The notes: a model not told the origin generated them from the letters alone. 35,795 nucleotides of DNA from Psychrobacter piscatorii (GCF_001444505.1 NZ_LNDJ01000064.1:1-35795), one strand, 5' to 3'; positions 1 to 9,597 are shown, counted from the stretch's first letter. Program-made: numbers and translations.

Positions 1-30
1 TGATAGATGTCGTACTGATAGATGTCGCAC
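1..30. repeat. Two tandem copies of a 15-bp unit
   Basis: Two adjacent copies of TGATAGATGTCG(T/C)AC differ at one base. The third frame is open from the window edge to a TAG at 57-59 and would read as repeated I-D-V-(V/A)-L, so this could be the last codons of an upstream gene. It could equally be non-coding, since the window edge hides the context. Confidence 0.4.
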
Positions 31-169
31 TGATGCTGCGTAACATGGCAAACCATTAGGATGAATTACCTAAGTTTGTTATGATAAAATTTTGCCATCA
101 GGCTATTTTACCGTCAGCGCTTAATTTTTGATACCCGCATTGGTTAGCATAGAGGTTTGTTATAACGTT

Positions 170-2005
170 ATGATAAGAAAAAATGCTCTGCTAAAAGCTG
201 TTTTGCTAGCCATCACTGTCAGCTGGATACCGAGCAGTATTGCGGCGCCTATCACAACGACAGCGCTTGGGCACAATAGCCCAACTGAGTACATTAACGC
301 ACCTTACATGCCCTATGCCAATCCAGAAGCGCCATCAGGCGGTACGCTGTCGCTAGATACACGCGGTACGTTCAACAGTGCCAATAAGTGGATGACGACG
401 GGTGTGGCGATGATCGGTACGGATTATCTATATGATACTTTGATGACGGGCTCATTAAATGAAGCGTTTACCATGTATCCACAGCTGGCAAGTAAGGTAA
501 CCTATGATCCAGACGATACGAGCTGGATTGTCTATCACATCAATCCTGCCGCCCGTTTTTGGGATGGGACGCCTGTGACCAGTCATGATGTCAAAGCGAC
601 TTTTGATGCAATATTAAATAAAGGTCCGATGTCTATTCGTAGCTATCTGGCTGATATCAAAGCCGTTCAAGTCATCGACGAGCAGCAAGTCAAATTTGTC
701 TTTGCCTCTGCTGAAAACAAAGAAATCCTACTGACGGTTGGGCAGTTTCCTGTTTTTGCAAAATCCTCAATTGAGGCTGATTTTGAAAAGATCAGCCTGA
801 CACCCTTAATGGGTAGTGGGCCTTATAAGCTGGGACGCGTCGATGCGGGGCGTTCGGTGAGCTACATACGTGATCCCAATTACTGGGGTCGTGATTTGAT
901 GGTCAATCGTGGTCGCTACAATTTTGACATGATCAAGTTCGTTTATTATCAAAGCGATGAGATTGCCTTTGAAGGATTTAAATCTGGTCAGTACCGCTTT
1001 CGCCCCGAAAACAAAGCATCAAATTGGGTGAGTGGTTATGATTTTCCTGCAGTGAAAGCAGGTCTTATCAAAAAAGAGACCATAACCAGTCAAAACCCAG
1101 TGCCCATGCAGGCATTGGTGATGAATTTGCGCCGCCCAATCTTTCAGGACATTCGGGTGCGCCAAGCCCTAACGGCTGCTTATGATTTTGAATGGATGAA
1201 TAAGACATTATTTCATGGACAGTACGAACGTTTGCAGAGCTTCTTTCACGGGTCGGAACTTGCGGCAACTGGTACACCGTCTAGTGAAGAGATGCAGGTG
1301 TTAACGCCTTTATTGTCTGAGCTTGAACCGATTCAGCGTAAAGCCGTCTTAGCAGAATGGCAGCTACCCACCAGTGATGGCAATGGCTTTAATCGACAAG
1401 GATTACTAAAAGCGCGGCAGTTATTGCTAGATGCTGGATTTTATTATGATGATATGAAGCTACATCAGCCGAATGGTCAGCCCGCCCAAATTGAGATTTT
1501 GATGACAGGCGAGACCATGGGCCGTGTCTTGTTGCCTTATATTCGTAATTTAAAACGCTTAGGGTTTGAGGCAACCTTGCGCCAAGTGGATGGGCCGCAA
1601 TATTATGAGCGAACGCGCCGTTTTGATTATGATATGGTTGTCGATGTGTTTGCCCAAAGTCTATCGCCTGGTGCTGAGCAGGCTGCATTTTGGGGTAGTG
1701 CGGCGGCTGATGAGCCTGGCAATCACAATAGTGCTGGTATCAAAAATGCAGCCGTCGATGAGGTGGTTGCTAATCTTGGTAATGCCAAAAATCGTGACGA
1801 AATTGTACTCTATACGCAGGTGCTTGATCGGTTGTTGCGAGCGGGTCATTATGTCGTACCATTGTATGGTAAGTCTGGCACTAACGTTGCTTATTGGGAC
1901 CAATACCGTCATACAGACACATTACCGACCAACGCCGTCGGCATCGATTACTGGTGGGTGGATAAAGAGGCAGAAGGACGCATCAACAAATATTTGAAGC
2001 AGTAA
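170..2005 (+). CDS. yejA: Peptide ABC transporter substrate-binding protein (YejA-like, SBP family 5)
   Basis: Periplasmic solute-binding component of a Yej-type importer for short peptides; the E. coli system also takes up microcin C. The product is 611 aa. I start it at ATG 170 rather than the in-frame TTG at 128 because residue 1 then opens a clean signal peptide (MIRKN, a hydrophobic stretch, then a Ser-Ile-Ala cleavage motif near residue 25). The mature part has the family-5 pattern: an early YLYDTL segment, FWDGTPVTSHDVKATFD around residues 130-145, and a repeated pattern of long aromatic-rich stretches. The permease and ATPase genes follow at 3032-6922, which supports the assignment, although gloB lies between. 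Alternative: another oligopeptide-binding protein of the DppA/OppA group. Confidence 0.88.
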   Translation: MIRKNALLKAVLLAITVSWIPSSIAAPITTTALGHNSPTEYINAPYMPYANPEAPSGGTLSLDTRGTFNSANKWMTTGVAMIGTDYLYDTLMTGSLNEAFTMYPQLASKVTYDPDDTSWIVYHINPAARFWDGTPVTSHDVKATFDAILNKGPMSIRSYLADIKAVQVIDEQQVKFVFASAENKEILLTVGQFPVFAKSSIEADFEKISLTPLMGSGPYKLGRVDAGRSVSYIRDPNYWGRDLMVNRGRYNFDMIKFVYYQSDEIAFEGFKSGQYRFRPENKASNWVSGYDFPAVKAGLIKKETITSQNPVPMQALVMNLRRPIFQDIRVRQALTAAYDFEWMNKTLFHGQYERLQSFFHGSELAATGTPSSEEMQVLTPLLSELEPIQRKAVLAEWQLPTSDGNGFNRQGLLKARQLLLDAGFYYDDMKLHQPNGQPAQIEILMTGETMGRVLLPYIRNLKRLGFEATLRQVDGPQYYERTRRFDYDMVVDVFAQSLSPGAEQAAFWGSAAADEPGNHNSAGIKNAAVDEVVANLGNAKNRDEIVLYTQVLDRLLRAGHYVVPLYGKSGTNVAYWDQYRHTDTLPTNAVGIDYWWVDKEAEGRINKYLKQ

Positions 2006-2150
2006 GCAGTACCTTTTGACAGGATTTGGTCTAGTAATAGCTGACTGCCAAACGCATAGGCTGTCACCACGCAGTAAAAGCGAGAAGTAAAATCAAAACG
2101 AAATAATTCAAAATAACGAGTAAAAAAATAACTACTGGTAAGGATTTGAC

Positions 2151-2930
2151 ATGAGTATCCGTATTCACCCCATTAAAGCGTTCAATGATAATTATATTTG
2201 GACCTTAATTAATGAAAATAATAAACAGGCGATCGTCATTGATCCAGGTCAAGCCCAGCCGGTTATCGATTATCTAGAGACGCATGGACTAGAGCTAACC
2301 TCGATTTGGACCACGCATCATCATCATGATCATATTGGTGGTGTCGCAGAATTGCAGGAGTCGTATCCGATGACCCATCTGGTTGCGCATAGTGAGCATG
2401 GGGTTGATGAGGATCAAACCATTAAAGATGGCAGCACGGTGAGTGCATGGGGCTGCTCTGCACAAGTCTGGGATGTATCAGGACACACCGCCAGCCACAT
2501 GGCCTATATCTTAGATATCGATGGGCAAAAACATTGTTTCTGCGGTGATACGTTGTTTAGTGCAGGTTGTGGACGTGTTTTTACTGGTACGATCGAGCAG
2601 TTACATGATAGTTTTAAACGTCTAAATGAATTACCTGATGAGACACTACTGTATCCTGCGCACGAGTATACGGCTAGTAACCTACGCTTTGGATTGTCTA
2701 TCGAGCCTGACAACGAGGCAATGCAACAAGCATTAGCGCAAGCTGAGGCACAGACGGCACAAGGTGCGCCGACACTGCCAGTGACGCTAGAGCATGAGCG
2801 TGCGATAAACGTGTTTTTGCGTACCCAAGAGCCAAGTGTGATTGCAGGGGTTAAATCAAAAGTAACTATCGACGATGATAACTCTTTGACGGTGTTTGCA
2901 GCGCTACGCGAGCTGAAAAATAATTTTTAA
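2151..2930 (+). CDS. gloB: Hydroxyacylglutathione hydrolase (glyoxalase II)
   Basis: Hydrolyses S-lactoylglutathione to D-lactate and glutathione in the cytoplasmic methylglyoxal detoxification pathway. The 259-aa length is normal for the family. The metallo-beta-lactamase signature T-H-H-H-H-D-H lies at residues 55-61 and supplies metal ligands for the binuclear site. Further ligands are visible as SGHTASH, CGDTLFSAGCGR and PAHEYT. The C-terminal HAGH domain with the glutathione-binding region is present, ending in ALRELKNNF. AAGGA sits 7 bases before the start. It lies between yejA and yejB on the same strand, with gaps of 145 and 101 bases, so it may be co-transcribed with the transporter. 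Confidence 0.95.
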   Translation: MSIRIHPIKAFNDNYIWTLINENNKQAIVIDPGQAQPVIDYLETHGLELTSIWTTHHHHDHIGGVAELQESYPMTHLVAHSEHGVDEDQTIKDGSTVSAWGCSAQVWDVSGHTASHMAYILDIDGQKHCFCGDTLFSAGCGRVFTGTIEQLHDSFKRLNELPDETLLYPAHEYTASNLRFGLSIEPDNEAMQQALAQAEAQTAQGAPTLPVTLEHERAINVFLRTQEPSVIAGVKSKVTIDDDNSLTVFAALRELKNNF

Positions 2931-3031
2931 TGCAAGTTTTTAATACATGGACATGTTTGTGTAGACCTTTAGCATGAAAGAATATACTGCTGTCGTCATC
3001 GCCCTCTCTCTTTATTTAGGAAGTCGCCATT

Positions 3032-4102
3032 ATGGGTCGTTATATCTTAAAAAGACTCCTACTGATATTACCGACACTATTTTTGATATTGCTTGCCAAC
3101 TTTGTAATTGTACAAGCGGCACCAGGCGGACCTGTTGAGCAGCAGCTTGCCCTTATTGAGCAGGGGGCAAAAGACAACGCGCTTGGTGGTAATATTGGCG
3201 CGGGCAGTGCAGGTGGCAATGACAGCACTTATCAAGGAACGCGCGGTCTCTCTGAGGAAATGGTCGCTGCTATTAATGCTCAGTATGGCTTTGACAAATC
3301 CGCTCCAGAGCGATTTTGGCTTATGTTAAAGAACTACGCTCAGCTAGATTTTGGTGAGTCGTTTTTTAAAGGACAGTCGGTGACCGATCTCATTATAGAA
3401 AAGCTACCAGTCTCGATATCGCTAGGTCTTTGGAGTACGCTACTCATTTATCTGATCGCCATTCCTTTAGGGGTGTATAAAGCGATGCATCATGGCTCAG
3501 GCATTGATAAATTCACTGCTATGCTGCTGGCTATTGGACATGCGATACCTGTGTTTGTCTTTGCAGTTATTTTATTGGTATTTTTCGCAGGTGGCACCTA
3601 TTGGAATATTTTCCCGCTACAAGGGCTCACGTCCGAAAATTTTGACCAACTCAGCGCGCTTGGCAAAGTGAAAGATTACTTTTGGCATTTGGCACTACCG
3701 CTGCTAGCCAGTACCGTAGGTGGTTTTGCGGGCTTGACGTATCTGACCAAATTTAGCTTTTTAGAAGAGCTGGGTAAGCAGTATGTATTGACCGCTCGCG
3801 CAAAGGGACTGGGTGAGCGTCAGGTGTTGTATGGTCATGTATTTCGCAATGCTATGTTAATTATCATCGCAGGTATCCCAGCCGCTATCGTTGGTATCTT
3901 CTTTGCCGGTAACTTTTTGATTGAGATTATCTTTAAACTAGATGGGTTGGGGTTGTTAGGTTTTGAGGCCATTCAACAACGCGACTATCCAGTGATATTT
4001 GGCACGCTATTTATCTTCACCTTAGTGGGACTGCTATTACAGTTGATCAGTGATTTAAGCTATCACTTAATTGATCCCCGTATTGATTTTGAGGGTCGCT
4101 AA
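3032..4102 (+). CDS. yejB: Peptide ABC transporter permease (YejB-like)
   Basis: First inner-membrane permease of the Yej peptide importer. The 356-aa product starts with the typical DppB-type segment MGRYILKRLLLILPTLF, a membrane anchor. A periplasmic stretch of about 90 residues rich in Gly and Asn follows, then at least five further hydrophobic segments. The EAA-like coupling loop that contacts the ATPase is readable as TARAKGLGERQVLYGHVFRNA near residues 250-271. The C-terminus DLSYHLIDPRIDFEGR is characteristic of the family. The stop codon shares one base with the start of the next gene (TAATG), so translation is likely coupled. Confidence 0.92.
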   Translation: MGRYILKRLLLILPTLFLILLANFVIVQAAPGGPVEQQLALIEQGAKDNALGGNIGAGSAGGNDSTYQGTRGLSEEMVAAINAQYGFDKSAPERFWLMLKNYAQLDFGESFFKGQSVTDLIIEKLPVSISLGLWSTLLIYLIAIPLGVYKAMHHGSGIDKFTAMLLAIGHAIPVFVFAVILLVFFAGGTYWNIFPLQGLTSENFDQLSALGKVKDYFWHLALPLLASTVGGFAGLTYLTKFSFLEELGKQYVLTARAKGLGERQVLYGHVFRNAMLIIIAGIPAAIVGIFFAGNFLIEIIFKLDGLGLLGFEAIQQRDYPVIFGTLFIFTLVGLLLQLISDLSYHLIDPRIDFEGR

Positions 4103-5223
4103 TGTCAAATAATCAACCCTCATCAAAGATTAATATTGCTAATAGCGAACCAGATAAAGCGCCAATGCCTGAGCATAATCCTCAGGTAGCGCTACCGAAA
4201 AAGCAGCGCTTAAACCCCATTTGGCAAGCGCGTTTAAATCGCTTTCGCCAAAATCGTCTTGGGGTAATATCACTGTTTGTTTTTGCAGTGATATTTGTCA
4301 TTTGCATGGCAGCTAACGTCATTGCCAATGACAAACCCTTATTCGTGCAATATCAAGGCGATTATTATTTTCCGGTATTAAAGGCCTATCCTGAAACGAC
4401 ATTTGGCGGCGTGTTCGAAACCGAAACCAATTATAAAGATCCTGCAGTGCAGTCGCTGATTGATGAGCAAGGGTTTTATATAATGCCGCCTATTCCGTTT
4501 GCTGATCAGACACCCAATGTCGAGCTTGGTCTACCTTATCCAGCGGCTCCAAATGCTCAGAATTGGCTTGGCACTGATGATATGGGTCGCGATGTGCTCG
4601 CAAGGATACTTTATGGTATGCGCGTCTCATTGTTGTTTGGTCTGGCGCTGACGCTCGCTGGTGCTCTCATCGGTATTATTGTCGGTGCAATACAAGGCTA
4701 TTATGGCGGCTGGGTAGATCTGGCAGGGCAGCGCTTTATGGAAGTATGGGGCGGCATGCCTCAGCTATTTATGATTATTATTTTGGTCAGTCTGTTTAGT
4801 CCCAGCATTACTATGCTATTTGCCATGATGCTGTTATTTGGTTGGATGGGGCTGGTCGGTTTGGTAAGAGCAGAGTTTTTGCGTGCTCGTAATTTTGACT
4901 ATGTGCGTGCCGCGCGTAATCTCGGTGTGTCTGATAGCCAAATCATGCTCAGGCATATTTTACCCAATGCGTTAGCCTCAAGCTTGTCGCAGCTACCGTT
5001 TATCTTAACGGCCAATATCATTGCGTTGACCGCGCTGGACTTTTTGGGTTATGGGTTGCCGCCTGGCTCGCCGTCTTTAGGTGAGCTGATGGTACAAGGA
5101 AAAAATAACCTTGATGCCCCTTGGCTGGCTTTATCAGGGTTTTTTAGTTTGACCTTTATTTTGTCATTGCTCATCTTCGTCGGCGAAGCACTGCGTGATG
5201 CGTTTGATCCGAGGCGCTCTTGA
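4102..5223 (+). CDS. yejE: Peptide ABC transporter permease (YejE-like)
   Basis: Second inner-membrane permease, partner of YejB. The 373-aa product has a cytoplasmic N-terminal tail of about 45 residues, then a first membrane span near residues 50-72 and a long periplasmic loop up to about residue 160. The core has five spans. The LGTDDMGRDVLARILYGMR motif typical of DppC/YejE proteins is present, as is the EAA loop YVRAARNLGVSDSQIMLRHI. It overlaps yejB by one base and its TGA is followed after one base by the yejF start, so yejBEF are translated as a tight unit. Confidence 0.92.
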   Translation: MSNNQPSSKINIANSEPDKAPMPEHNPQVALPKKQRLNPIWQARLNRFRQNRLGVISLFVFAVIFVICMAANVIANDKPLFVQYQGDYYFPVLKAYPETTFGGVFETETNYKDPAVQSLIDEQGFYIMPPIPFADQTPNVELGLPYPAAPNAQNWLGTDDMGRDVLARILYGMRVSLLFGLALTLAGALIGIIVGAIQGYYGGWVDLAGQRFMEVWGGMPQLFMIIILVSLFSPSITMLFAMMLLFGWMGLVGLVRAEFLRARNFDYVRAARNLGVSDSQIMLRHILPNALASSLSQLPFILTANIIALTALDFLGYGLPPGSPSLGELMVQGKNNLDAPWLALSGFFSLTFILSLLIFVGEALRDAFDPRRS

Positions 5224-5224
5224 T

Positions 5225-6922
5225 ATGACTGATAATAGTATTGATAGTATAAGTATGGCTACCGAGCAATACAACGCGCCAAATGAAAGTCTTAATCACG
5301 CGCAAAATAAGCTCATGCTGGCAGTAGATAGCCTAAGTATCACGACTGCTACAGGTATCCAGCTGGTCGATGCGTTGTCTTATGAGTTAAGACAAGGGCA
5401 AACTCTGGCTATCGTTGGTGAGTCAGGATCTGGCAAATCGATTGCCAGTCTTGCATTACTAGGTCTGCTACCAGAGAATTTGACGATTAAGGGTGAGGTT
5501 CAGCTGGCAAGCACAGCAGGCATGTCTCAACTACCGATAGCGAATGACAAATCGCGTAATGCCGCATTAAGTGCTATTCGTGGGCAGCGGATCGGTATGG
5601 TATTTCAAGAGCCGATGACAGCGCTGAATCCGCTACATACCGTTGCAAAACAAATCGCTGAATCACTGCGTTTAAGCGGCGTACCCAAAAAGCAATGGCG
5701 AGACACCAGCATTGCCTTGCTAAATGATGTCAATATCACGGATCCCGCTGACAAGTTGAATCGTTATCCACATGAGTTGTCAGGTGGTCAGCGTCAGCGA
5801 GTAATGATTGCGATGGCATTGGCTCAGCAGCCTGATATCTTGATCGCTGATGAGCCAACCACCGCACTTGATGTGACATTACAGCATGAGATTTTGGCAC
5901 TACTAGATGATCTTAAATACCAGCATAATATGGCGATGATATTAATCAGCCATGATCTCAATCTGGTCAGGCGTTATAGCGACGAGGTTATCGTTATGCG
6001 GCAAGGTCAAACGATTGAGCAGGGTCAAACGTCGGCGGTATTTGATCAGCCTAAAGCCGATTATACTCGCACGCTCATTCAGCAAGACTTCGGTCAAGCG
6101 CTACAGCCAGTAGCAGATCATGCAGATGGACCATCAACTGTATTAAAAGTGAGCAATCTCAACGTACAATTCCCAATCGAAAAAAGTCTATTTGGGAGTA
6201 CAAAACGTTGGTTTGATGCGGTCAAAGCTGTTGATATGACCTTGCAAAAAGGACAGGCATTAGGGATCGTCGGTGAGTCTGGATCTGGCAAAACCACCAT
6301 TGCACTGGCGCTGAGTCAGCTGCTTGGCAATCAAGCGCGAGTGCATGGACAAATAGTGGTGAATGGGCAAGATATCTCAGCACTGTCCAAAAAAGCGCTA
6401 CGTAACTTTCGCTCGCAGATTCAAATGGTGTTTCAAGACCCTTTTGCCAGTATCAACCCTCGTATGACGGTCATGCAAATTGTGGAAGAAGGACTGTTGG
6501 TACAAGGCGTGGATAAAGACGCGCGTCAGCAGGCGGTGACGGAGAGTTTGGCTACCGTCCATTTGCCTTTAGCATTCGCGCAGCGTTATCCGCATGAGCT
6601 GTCTGGCGGTCAACGTCAACGCGTGGCATTGGCGCGCGCACTCATCATGAAACCGAGCCTACTTATATTGGACGAGCCTACCTCTGCGCTTGACAGTACC
6701 ACGCAGGTAACGGTGGTCAGTTTATTGCGTGAAATTCAACAAAAGCTGCAAATAAGTTATGTCTTTATCAGTCATGATCTCAAAGTAGTACGCGCACTAT
6801 GTCAGCATATTATGGTACTAAAACAAGGGGCATGCGTGGAGTCTGGGCTCACAGAAGATATCTTTAGCCAGCCACAGCATCCGTATGCCAAGCAGTTATT
6901 AAAGGCGAGCAGTACACAATAA
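5225..6922 (+). CDS. yejF: Peptide ABC transporter ATP-binding protein, double domain (YejF-like)
   Basis: Energising subunit carrying two fused ATPase domains. The product is 565 aa from ATG 5225; an in-frame ATG at 5195 lies inside yejE and is less likely. Domain 1 has Walker A GESGSGKS at about residues 65-72, the signature LSGGQRQR near 185 and Walker B ILIADEP. Domain 2 has GESGSGKT near 350-357, LSGGQRQR near 459 and LLILDEP. Both domains keep the H-loop (ISHDL). The C-terminal PQHPYAKQLL matches the oligopeptide ATPase extension. Fused tandem ATPases are the normal YejF design. No strong terminator is visible after the gene. Confidence 0.93.
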   Translation: MTDNSIDSISMATEQYNAPNESLNHAQNKLMLAVDSLSITTATGIQLVDALSYELRQGQTLAIVGESGSGKSIASLALLGLLPENLTIKGEVQLASTAGMSQLPIANDKSRNAALSAIRGQRIGMVFQEPMTALNPLHTVAKQIAESLRLSGVPKKQWRDTSIALLNDVNITDPADKLNRYPHELSGGQRQRVMIAMALAQQPDILIADEPTTALDVTLQHEILALLDDLKYQHNMAMILISHDLNLVRRYSDEVIVMRQGQTIEQGQTSAVFDQPKADYTRTLIQQDFGQALQPVADHADGPSTVLKVSNLNVQFPIEKSLFGSTKRWFDAVKAVDMTLQKGQALGIVGESGSGKTTIALALSQLLGNQARVHGQIVVNGQDISALSKKALRNFRSQIQMVFQDPFASINPRMTVMQIVEEGLLVQGVDKDARQQAVTESLATVHLPLAFAQRYPHELSGGQRQRVALARALIMKPSLLILDEPTSALDSTTQVTVVSLLREIQQKLQISYVFISHDLKVVRALCQHIMVLKQGACVESGLTEDIFSQPQHPYAKQLLKASSTQ

Positions 6923-7105
6923 TAGCGACATACCAAAAAAGGCAGTGGTACAATCATGCTAGACAGTGGTTTGCTTTATTCAAACATCCTTGCTGTACAT
7001 ATACTTATCTACTCTGCTATTGGCAAACGTCGTTTAGCCTTTATCAACTAGCTCAAACTATTGTTATCGCGGTTAAAATCATCATTAAAAAGGATTTTTG
7101 TACCC

Positions 7106-8410
7106 ATGAAAAAACAAAACAGTATTACTAAATTAGTAAAGAATAACAGCTTGCAGTATGCTGGTTATTTGGCAGTGGCTAAGACACGCGCTAAAGTGCT
7201 AAAAGCAGTCTCTTACGTGATACCTATCAGAAGACCGATGTTGTTTGTCGGTGAGGCTGCCTGTAATGAGCTATGCGACATGCTCATCAACGAAGGCAAT
7301 ACCAATGTCTTTATCGTCACTGATGCCGTGCTAAACAAACTCGGTATCCCTGCAAAAGTCACTGATTATCTAGATGCAAAAAATATCAGCTATCATGTCT
7401 ATGATGGCATTACACCAGACCCTACTTTTAACGTAGTCGAAGAAGGACTGCGCCAATCTATAGCAGCAAATTGCGACGCTATTATCGCCATCGGCGGCGG
7501 CTCAGTGATCGATGCTGCCAAAATGATCGCTATGTCTCAAGGCAATAAATGCAAGCCTCAGCAACTGATCGGGATCCTTAAAGCAAGAAAGCCGTCGGCG
7601 CCATTATATTGCGTGCCTACAACAGCGGGTACTGGCTCAGAGGCAACCCTTGGTGCAGTGATATCTGATGATAAAACACACCAAAAAGCATTGTCTATTG
7701 ATCCAAGAATGGTGCCACTCGCCGCAGCGATTGACCCCATTATCATGAAAGGTATGCCAGCACACATCACCGCTGATACGGGTATTGATGTATTGACCCA
7801 TGCATTAGAAGCATGGATGAGTGCCAATGCCAGCGTGGAGACGGACTACTATGCAGCCTCTGCCGTCAAATCTGTCATGCATTATCTACCATTAGCTTAC
7901 AAAGATGGTGGCAATCTAAAAGCAAGAGAAGAGATGGGAATTGCCGCCCATTATGGTGGTATCGCCTTTAACAAAGCGGGCTTGGGTTATGTGCATGCCA
8001 TTGCTCACCAATTAGGTGCCTACTATAGCATTCCTCATGGTCGTGCTAATGCGATCGTGTTGCCTTATGTGCTTGATGTTAATCGTAAAGCAAGCAAGCA
8101 GAGACTGGCCGCACTGGCAAAAAGAACGGGTATGGTAGCAGACGGCCAAGCTGGTCATGGTGATAAAGAAATAGCAGATCATCTCATCGTACAAGTCAGA
8201 GCGCTTATCGCAAATTTAAATATTGATCCGACCGTTAGCGGTATGCAGGCCAGTGATTTTGATGATATTGCAAAAGCAGCAGCAAAAGAAGTCAGCGATA
8301 CTTATGCCGTACCAACCTATCTCTCAGCAGCTGAAATTAAGGAAATCTTAACGAAAATTAAGCAAGTAAGTGATGAGAGTGCTGATAAAGACACTCAGAA
8401 AGCATCATAG
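7106..8410 (+). CDS. Iron-containing alcohol dehydrogenase
   Basis: Probable NAD(P)-dependent group III alcohol dehydrogenase; the substrate is not determined by sequence. The start is ATG 7106, preceded by AAAAGGA; an in-frame TTG at 7061 lacks a ribosome site. The 434-aa product has the nucleotide-binding GGGSVIDAAKM motif, the PTTAGTGSEAT segment and the metal site DTGIDVLTHALEAW followed by HAIAHQLGAYYSIPHGRANAI, whose Asp and His residues coordinate the metal. Typical members are about 385 aa. This one carries about 45 extra, basic, helical residues at the N-terminus before the core begins at RRPMLFVG, plus a polar C-terminal tail. It appears monocistronic, with a terminator 34 bases downstream. 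Confidence 0.88.
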   Translation: MKKQNSITKLVKNNSLQYAGYLAVAKTRAKVLKAVSYVIPIRRPMLFVGEAACNELCDMLINEGNTNVFIVTDAVLNKLGIPAKVTDYLDAKNISYHVYDGITPDPTFNVVEEGLRQSIAANCDAIIAIGGGSVIDAAKMIAMSQGNKCKPQQLIGILKARKPSAPLYCVPTTAGTGSEATLGAVISDDKTHQKALSIDPRMVPLAAAIDPIIMKGMPAHITADTGIDVLTHALEAWMSANASVETDYYAASAVKSVMHYLPLAYKDGGNLKAREEMGIAAHYGGIAFNKAGLGYVHAIAHQLGAYYSIPHGRANAIVLPYVLDVNRKASKQRLAALAKRTGMVADGQAGHGDKEIADHLIVQVRALIANLNIDPTVSGMQASDFDDIAKAAAKEVSDTYAVPTYLSAAEIKEILTKIKQVSDESADKDTQKAS

Positions 8411-8443
8411 CATTGTACTTGTACTGATAGACTTATGATAGAC

Positions 8444-8481
8444 AAAAAAAGCCTATGACTCTTTTGAGGATAGGTTTTTTT
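8444..8481 (+). terminator. Rho-independent terminator after the alcohol dehydrogenase
   Basis: An A-run followed by GCCTAT pairs imperfectly with ATAGG and a run of seven T. The stem contains small bulges (CTC pairs with GAG at the top). It begins 34 bases after the stop codon. Confidence 0.7.
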
Positions 8482-8706
8482 AACGCGTTTAAAACAATAT
8501 AAGATATTGAAATGAAATAGTTTATCTCTATATGTTAACCATCCTAAAGCCTGTATCATGATCAAATCATCTTGTAATTTATCTTGTGCTACGACTTAAT
8601 TAATAAAAAATAACTTAATAAATTGTAAATATATAACAATACAGGAATGTTTTATTGATACATAAGCGTTACGATAGTTAAATGATATTATGTTTGAGAG
8701 ATTTTT

Positions 8707-9486
8707 ATGAATCGCATATTATCGTCTACAATGATTGGCCTGGTTATCGTAACAATCATTACAAGACTCTGGCGTATACGAAAAACCAGTCGTAATTGAG
8801 ATTGTTCCTGCTAGCACGTTTTATCCTGCGGAAGCGTATCATCAGGATTATTATAAAAAGAACCCAATACGTTATAAGGCTTATACATTTAATTCTGGAC
8901 GCTATCAGTTTATCGAAAGCGTATACGGCAAAGCTATGAGCTTGATTTTAGTCAGTTCAAGCCAATTGTAGATAGTGCACAGCCAGTTACCTCCAGTCAA
9001 GCGCCAAACAGTAAAGCAACTGCAGGATTCAACCCAGATACCTTTATCAAACGATCGCAGGATGAGCTAAAAAAATCGCTCACTGATATTCAATATAAAG
9101 TCACTCAAAAAGACGGTACCGAGCGCGCTTTTAATAATGAGTATTGGGATAATAAAGCGCCTGGATTGTATGTAGACGTCGTATCTGGTGAGCCATTATT
9201 TTCTTCTCGTGATAAATATAAGTCTGGCACGGGTTGGCCGAGCTTTACGCGTCCCTTAAACACGAACATGGTGGTAGAAAAAGCAGGTCGCGGTATCTTT
9301 GGGACGCGTACTGAGATTCGTAGTCGTTACGCGGACTCGCACGTGGGTCATGTATTCGATGATGGTCCAGCACCAACAGGCAAGCGCTATTGCATGAACT
9401 CAGCAGCGCTCCGCTTTATTCCGCTTGCAGATATGGAAGCTGCTGGTTACGGTCAATGGATCGATGAAGTCAGACCAATTAGTTAG
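8707..9486 (+). pseudogene. msrAB: Broken fused methionine sulfoxide reductase MsrA-MsrB
   Basis: Three pieces in two frames assemble into a fused periplasmic MsrAB. (1) From ATG 8707 a hydrophobic anchor MNRILSSTMIGLVIVTIIT is read, then the frame stops at the TGA at 8800-8802. (2) From about 8765, one frame over, the C-terminal end of an MsrA domain is read: [52 protein letters not shown]. The rest of MsrA, including the catalytic GCFWG region, is absent, so well over 100 codons were deleted. (3) At the A-run 8930-8932 one base seems lost. The original frame resumes as [11 protein letters not shown] and runs through a nearly complete MsrB domain ([18 protein letters not shown], catalytic Cys in [11 protein letters not shown]) to 9486. 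The only start in the last frame is a TTG at 9166 inside the MsrB domain. A normal product therefore cannot form. Confidence 0.85.
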
Positions 9487-9531
9487 ACTTGATTTGCTAA
9501 AACTTGAAATCTTACTTTGTATAGCTAAAAC

Positions 9532-9559
9532 AAAAAGGACGCATTAGCGTCCTTTTTTT
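9532..9559. terminator. Bidirectional terminator between msrAB remnant and folE
   Basis: AAAAAGGACGC and GCGTCCTTTTT form a perfect 11-bp stem around the loop ATTA, with T-runs on both strands. It can serve both convergent genes. Confidence 0.9.
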
Positions 9560-9597
9560 GTCTTACTTTCAAGCGTTTAGAGTAGATTTACAAGTGT

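Noticed and set aside
1566..1997. Second plus-strand frame of 143 codons inside yejA
   Set aside because: It overlaps a conserved protein in another frame and has no ribosome site or recognisable features.
6956..7051. Short frame of 31 codons between yejF and the alcohol dehydrogenase
   Set aside because: No ribosome site and no recognisable features; I see it as chance sequence in a leader region.
8765..8971. Programmed frameshift explaining the msrAB frame changes
   Set aside because: A programmed shift cannot account for the missing MsrA catalytic half, and no slippery heptamer with a downstream structure is evident.
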